Positions 60,702-64,000 of a DNA stretch of 64,000 nt are shown here, one piece after another. The stretch's first letter is position 1. Every line of letters begins with the position of its first letter. The stretch lies in assembly GCF_965284335.1 (NCBI RefSeq), contig NZ_OZ260076.1, one strand, 5' to 3'. The position numbers and the translations under genes are program-made. The stretch is from Tabrizicola_A sp965284335. Its GTDB lineage: Bacteria; Pseudomonadota; Alphaproteobacteria; Rhodobacterales; Rhodobacteraceae. The notes beneath the pieces are model-generated. The model saw only the letters and a program-made list of their open reading frames with translations. It did no database searches and had not been told where the DNA came from.

Positions 60702-62422
60702 CAGTGGCTCTCTCTGGTAACGGGACGGGTATCTTTGCCGACCAGAAAATCAAGATCCGCACCCTGATCGGCTTGCAACACATGGTCGATATAGAGTTTG
60801 GCATAACCACGGCTGTAGGGGCTCGGCTCTGGCATCCATGCCGCGCGGCGGGTGGCCAGTTCGGCCTCATCCACCAACAGCTCCAATAAACCTTGCGAGG
60901 CTGACACCCTGATCCGGTCGCCGGTTTTCACCAACCCCAGCGTGCCACCCGCCTGCGCCTCGGGCGAGACGTGCAAGATCACCGTGCCATAGGCCGTGCC
61001 CGACATCCGCGCATCACTGACCCGGATCATGTCGCGCACACCCTGTTTCACCAAAGCCGCCGGGATGGGCATATTGCCCACCTCGGGCATCCCCGGATAG
61101 CCCTTAGGCCCACAGCCTTTCAGCACCAAAATGGTGTCTTTGGTAACGGCCAAATCCTCGCGGTCGATATTGGCCTTCATATCCTCAATGTTTTCAAACA
61201 CATGCGCCACGCCCTCATGTTCCAACAGCGCCGGCGTCGCAGCCGAGGGTTTCACAATGGCCCCATTCGGCGCCAGATTGCCCTTTAACACCCGAATGCC
61301 CGCCGCAGGCTTTACCGGGTCGTCAAACGCCTTGATCACATCGCGGTTGAAACATTCCGCCCCGTCATAATAGGCCGAGATATCGCGCCCCAAAACCGTG
61401 GTCGCCGGGCGCAGATGCGCGGCCAATTCCTTCAACACCACCGGCATCCCGCCCGCATAGCAAAAATCCTCCATCAGATATTTGCCCGACGGCATGCAGT
61501 TCACCAGCAACGGAATATCCGACCCGATCTCGATATCCTTCAGCGTCAGATCCACCCCCACGCGCCCCGCCATCGCCAACAGATGCACCACGGCATTGGT
61601 CGATCCCCCCACCGCCGCATTGGCCAAAATGGCGTTTTCAAAGGCAGCACGCGTCATGATGGCCGAGGGGCGCAGGTCTTCTTCCACCATCTCAACAATC
61701 CGCCGCCCGGTCAGATGCGCCAGCGCCATGCGCCGGGCATCCACCGCAGGCAGGGCGGCATTGGTGGGCAGGCTCATCCCCATCGCCTCAACGAGGCTTG
61801 CCATGGTGCTGGCCGTGCCCATGGTCATGCACACGCCTTTCGACCGGCTCATACCAGATTCAGCCGCCATGAAGTCTTTCAGCGTCATCTCGCCCGCGCG
61901 CACGGCTTCGGAGAATTTCCACACATCGGTGCCCGACCCAATATCCTTGCCCTGCCACTTGCCATTCAGCATCGGCCCCGAGGACACAACAATCGCCGGC
62001 AGATCGACAGACAAGGCCCCCATCAACTGCCCCGGCGTGGTCTTGTCGCAGCCACCCAAGAGCACGACGCCATCCATGCCATAGGCGCGAATGCTTTCCT
62101 CCACGTCCATCGCCAAGAGGTTGCGAAACAGCATCGCGGTCGGCTTCATCTGGGTTTCGCCCAAACTCATCACCGGGAATTCCACCGGGAAACCACCCGC
62201 CTCCCAGACCCCGCGCTTCACCCCTTCGGCCAGATCGCGCAGGCCCGAGTTGCAGGGTGTCAGCTCTGACCAAGTGTTGCAAATGCCAATGATGGGGCGG
62301 CCATCAAACACATGGTCGGGAAAGCCCTGATTTTTCATCCAAGAGCGGTGGATGAACCCATCCCGATCCAGCTTGCCATACCAAGCGCGGTTGCGGCGGG
62401 TTTTGGTCTTGTCGTCGCTCAT
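60701..62422 (-). CDS. IlvD/Edd family sugar-acid dehydratase
   Basis: A 573-residue iron-sulfur dehydratase of the IlvD/Edd family, likely acting on galactonate (or arabinonate) to give the 2-keto-3-deoxy acid. Cluster cysteines appear at 57 (SELTPCN), 125 (GGCDKTTPG) and 198 (SKGVCMTMGTAS). The catalytic Ser/Thr region RVSDARMSGTAYGTVILHVSPEA is near 475. The start is the ATG at 62422 (MSDDKTKTRRNRAWYG). In Escherichia coli the galactonate step uses DgoD of the enolase superfamily, so this is a different solution. The stop shares one base with the SDR start (TGATG). Confidence 0.9.
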   Translation of the reverse strand: MSDDKTKTRRNRAWYGKLDRDGFIHRSWMKNQGFPDHVFDGRPIIGICNTWSELTPCNSGLRDLAEGVKRGVWEAGGFPVEFPVMSLGETQMKPTAMLFRNLLAMDVEESIRAYGMDGVVLLGGCDKTTPGQLMGALSVDLPAIVVSSGPMLNGKWQGKDIGSGTDVWKFSEAVRAGEMTLKDFMAAESGMSRSKGVCMTMGTASTMASLVEAMGMSLPTNAALPAVDARRMALAHLTGRRIVEMVEEDLRPSAIMTRAAFENAILANAAVGGSTNAVVHLLAMAGRVGVDLTLKDIEIGSDIPLLVNCMPSGKYLMEDFCYAGGMPVVLKELAAHLRPATTVLGRDISAYYDGAECFNRDVIKAFDDPVKPAAGIRVLKGNLAPNGAIVKPSAATPALLEHEGVAHVFENIEDMKANIDREDLAVTKDTILVLKGCGPKGYPGMPEVGNMPIPAALVKQGVRDMIRVSDARMSGTAYGTVILHVSPEAQAGGTLGLVKTGDRIRVSASQGLLELLVDEAELATRRAAWMPEPSPYSRGYAKLYIDHVLQADQGADLDFLVGKDTRPVTRESH

Positions 62423-62423
62423 C

Positions 62424-63779
62424 TCAGGCCGCCTTTTTCCCAGTGATCCAACCCGGCAACCAATCACCATGCGCCGCGATCAACTCATCCACCAAGGCGC
62501 GGATCTGGCGCAAATCCAGCTCCGCCGCGGTATGCGGGTCCAGCATGGCGGCGTGATAGATGTGGTCGCGGTTTTCGGTCAACAGCGCCTGCACGGTCAG
62601 TTCCTGCACATTCACATTCGTCCGCATCAGCGCAATCAGTTGCGGCGGAATGTCATTGACGCAGGTGGGCTGCAAGCCATTGGCATCAACCAGAACCGGC
62701 ACCTCAACCGCCGCGCCCTCGGGCAATTGCGGAATGAAGCCGCGGTTCGGGATATTGCCGTAAATCACCGAAGGCGTGCCCGTCACCACAGAATTCATAA
62801 TGGTCGCGGCATATTCGTTCGACTTTTTCACCTCAATCTTCTCAGCGCGCGCATAACCTTCGGCCTGCGCGGCCCAAGCGGCGATCTGTTCCTCGCAGCG
62901 GATCGGATATTCATCCAAGGGAATGCCAAAGGTCTCAATCAAATCAGGCCGATGGGTCTTGATGAACCACGGCACATATTCCGCGAAATGCTCAGAGCTT
63001 TCGGTCACGAAATGGCCAAGGTGCATCATCACCTCATAGCGCACCTTATTGGGGCAACGGGCGTTCCAATGGCTGGGCTTGGGGATGCGGCCCGCGGCAT
63101 AGCCCGCGCGCAGGGCTGGATAGAGATCACGATAGCTGCCATCCGCCTGCCGCGCCTCAAAGTTCAGGTAAAACGCCATGTGGTTGATGCCCGCCGCGCG
63201 ATAGCGGATGTCCTCCAGCGGAATTTCCAGATCCCGCGCCAACTCAAACGCCGTGCCCTGCACCGAATGGCACAGCCCCACCTGCCGCAGATCGGGATAG
63301 CGCGCGCCCAAGGCCCAAGTGTTGATCGCCATCGGGTTCACATATTGCAGCATGATCGCATCGGGGCAGACAGCAGCCATATCCGCCGCCAGCGCCCACA
63401 GATGCGGCACCGTCCGCAACCCCCGCATAATACCACCAATGCCCAGCGTGTCGGCAATAGTCTGGCGCAGGCCATAGCGTTTGGGAATGTCAAAATCCGT
63501 CACTGTGCAGGGCTTATAGCCGCCGATCTGAAAGGCCACGATCACGAAATCCGCCCCCGCAATCGCCCGGCGCTGGTCGGTATGGGTTTCCACCCGCGCG
63601 CCCACATTCAGCGACGCCACCAGCTTTTTCGCCACCAACTCGCTTTCCGCCAAGCGCCGCGCGTCAATATCCATCAGCGAAATCGTCGCATCCGCCAGCG
63701 CCGGCATCTGCAAGGCATCCCCGATCAGGTTTTTCATAAAGACGGTCGATCCCGCCCCGATGAAGGCAATTTTCGTCAC
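62424..63779 (-). CDS. GH4 alpha-galactosidase
   Basis: A 451-residue glycosidase of family 4, which uses NAD+ and a divalent metal in an unusual oxidation/elimination mechanism. The nucleotide motif is IAFIGAGSTVFMKNLIGD at residues 4-21. YVNPMAI (Asn148), GLCHSVQG (Cys170, His171) and INHMAF (His about 200) are metal and substrate residues, and the Cys-His pair is typical of alpha-galactosidases (MelA). The start is GTG at 63779 (GTGACG), overlapping the permease stop as GTGA. The frame continues to 63899 without meaning. One base separates it from the dehydratase start. Confidence 0.92.
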   Translation of the reverse strand: MTKIAFIGAGSTVFMKNLIGDALQMPALADATISLMDIDARRLAESELVAKKLVASLNVGARVETHTDQRRAIAGADFVIVAFQIGGYKPCTVTDFDIPKRYGLRQTIADTLGIGGIMRGLRTVPHLWALAADMAAVCPDAIMLQYVNPMAINTWALGARYPDLRQVGLCHSVQGTAFELARDLEIPLEDIRYRAAGINHMAFYLNFEARQADGSYRDLYPALRAGYAAGRIPKPSHWNARCPNKVRYEVMMHLGHFVTESSEHFAEYVPWFIKTHRPDLIETFGIPLDEYPIRCEEQIAAWAAQAEGYARAEKIEVKKSNEYAATIMNSVVTGTPSVIYGNIPNRGFIPQLPEGAAVEVPVLVDANGLQPTCVNDIPPQLIALMRTNVNVQELTVQALLTENRDHIYHAAMLDPHTAAELDLRQIRALVDELIAAHGDWLPGWITGKKAA

Positions 63780-64000
63780 TTGACGGCTCCCAAGGTTAGG
63801 CCCGCGATGAAGTGTTTCTGCATCGCAAAAAACATAAGGACGGGTGGCAAGGCAGCCAGAATCGACCCGGCCGACACCAGATGCCATTGGGCGATCCATT
63901 GGCCATTCAGCGAGGACAGGCCCGCCGTAATGGGCTGGCTGTCGACGCCTTGGGTCAGCACGGTGGCCCAGAAGAAATCATTCCAGATGAAGGTAAAGAC
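63776..64000 (-). CDS. Carbohydrate ABC transporter permease (C-terminal end only)
   Basis: The last 74 residues of a MalG-type inner-membrane permease, cut by the right edge of the window. The visible end reads FIWNDFFWATVL, then SLNGQWIAQWHLVSAGSILAALPPVLMFFAMQKHFIAGLTLGAVK, the usual last membrane helix and tail of the CUT1 family. It lies upstream of the GH4 gene, overlapping by four bases, so it should import galactosides for this operon. The binding protein, second permease and ATPase are probably beyond the edge. Confidence 0.85.
   Translation of the reverse strand, partial: VFTFIWNDFFWATVLTQGVDSQPITAGLSSLNGQWIAQWHLVSAGSILAALPPVLMFFAMQKHFIAGLTLGAVK

Noticed and set aside
1..64000. Search for tRNA, rRNA, tmRNA, CRISPR arrays, transposases and integrases
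   Set aside because: No cloverleaf-forming or spaced-repeat sequence and no transposase or integrase motif was recognised in either strand.

Overview
The window is a high-GC, gene-dense stretch of an alphaproteobacterial chromosome. Family content and synteny point to the Rhodobacteraceae, of a Rhodobacter, Gemmobacter or Tabrizicola-like type; no 16S or tRNA gene is present to confirm this. It holds 57 protein genes, two of them cut by the window edges. I saw no rRNA, tRNA, CRISPR array, transposase or integrase, and no convincing frameshifted gene.

Region 1 (1-35.3 kb) is mostly housekeeping. It contains a cut MmgE/PrpD gene, accD-folC, smpB, a glycine-rich 96-residue protein, a sulfurtransferase/aminotransferase pair (sseA plus a class I aminotransferase), glnK-amtB for ammonium, a class A penicillin-binding protein, an HU protein, AMP nucleosidase, dapA and a lytic transglycosylase. 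It also has mnmD facing a separate mnmC-type oxidase gene, tamA-tamB for outer-membrane assembly, ubiG, prolyl aminopeptidase and aroC. Five DMT (EamA) transporter genes are scattered here, two of them adjacent.

Region 2 (35.3-55.6 kb) is a Wzx/Wzy-type exopolysaccharide locus. Thirteen genes on the minus strand (50407 down to 35335) encode a pyruvyltransferase, flippase, F420-hydrogenase-beta-like protein, acyltransferase, polymerase, several glycosyltransferases including an ALG14/ALG13-like pair, a chain-length protein with a degenerate kinase half, the initiating sugar-phosphate transferase and, last, a large RTX-type secreted protein. Facing it on the plus strand are a Wza-like export lipoprotein, a NarL/LuxR response regulator, a small periplasmic protein of molybdopterin-oxidoreductase fold and a hybrid histidine kinase. 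A palindrome CCTATC-N6-GATAGG occurs perfectly twice and imperfectly once in this locus and is a candidate operator.

Region 3 (55.6-64 kb) is a tightly overlapping minus-strand operon for galactoside use: an ABC permease (cut at the right edge), GH4 alpha-galactosidase, IlvD/Edd-type dehydratase, SDR dehydrogenase, DgoK, DgoA, an SMP-30 lactonase and GH42 beta-galactosidase. Together they make a plausible route from alpha- and beta-galactosides through galactonate to pyruvate and glyceraldehyde 3-phosphate.

Gene functions are assigned from protein motifs and family resemblance read by eye. No database search was run.
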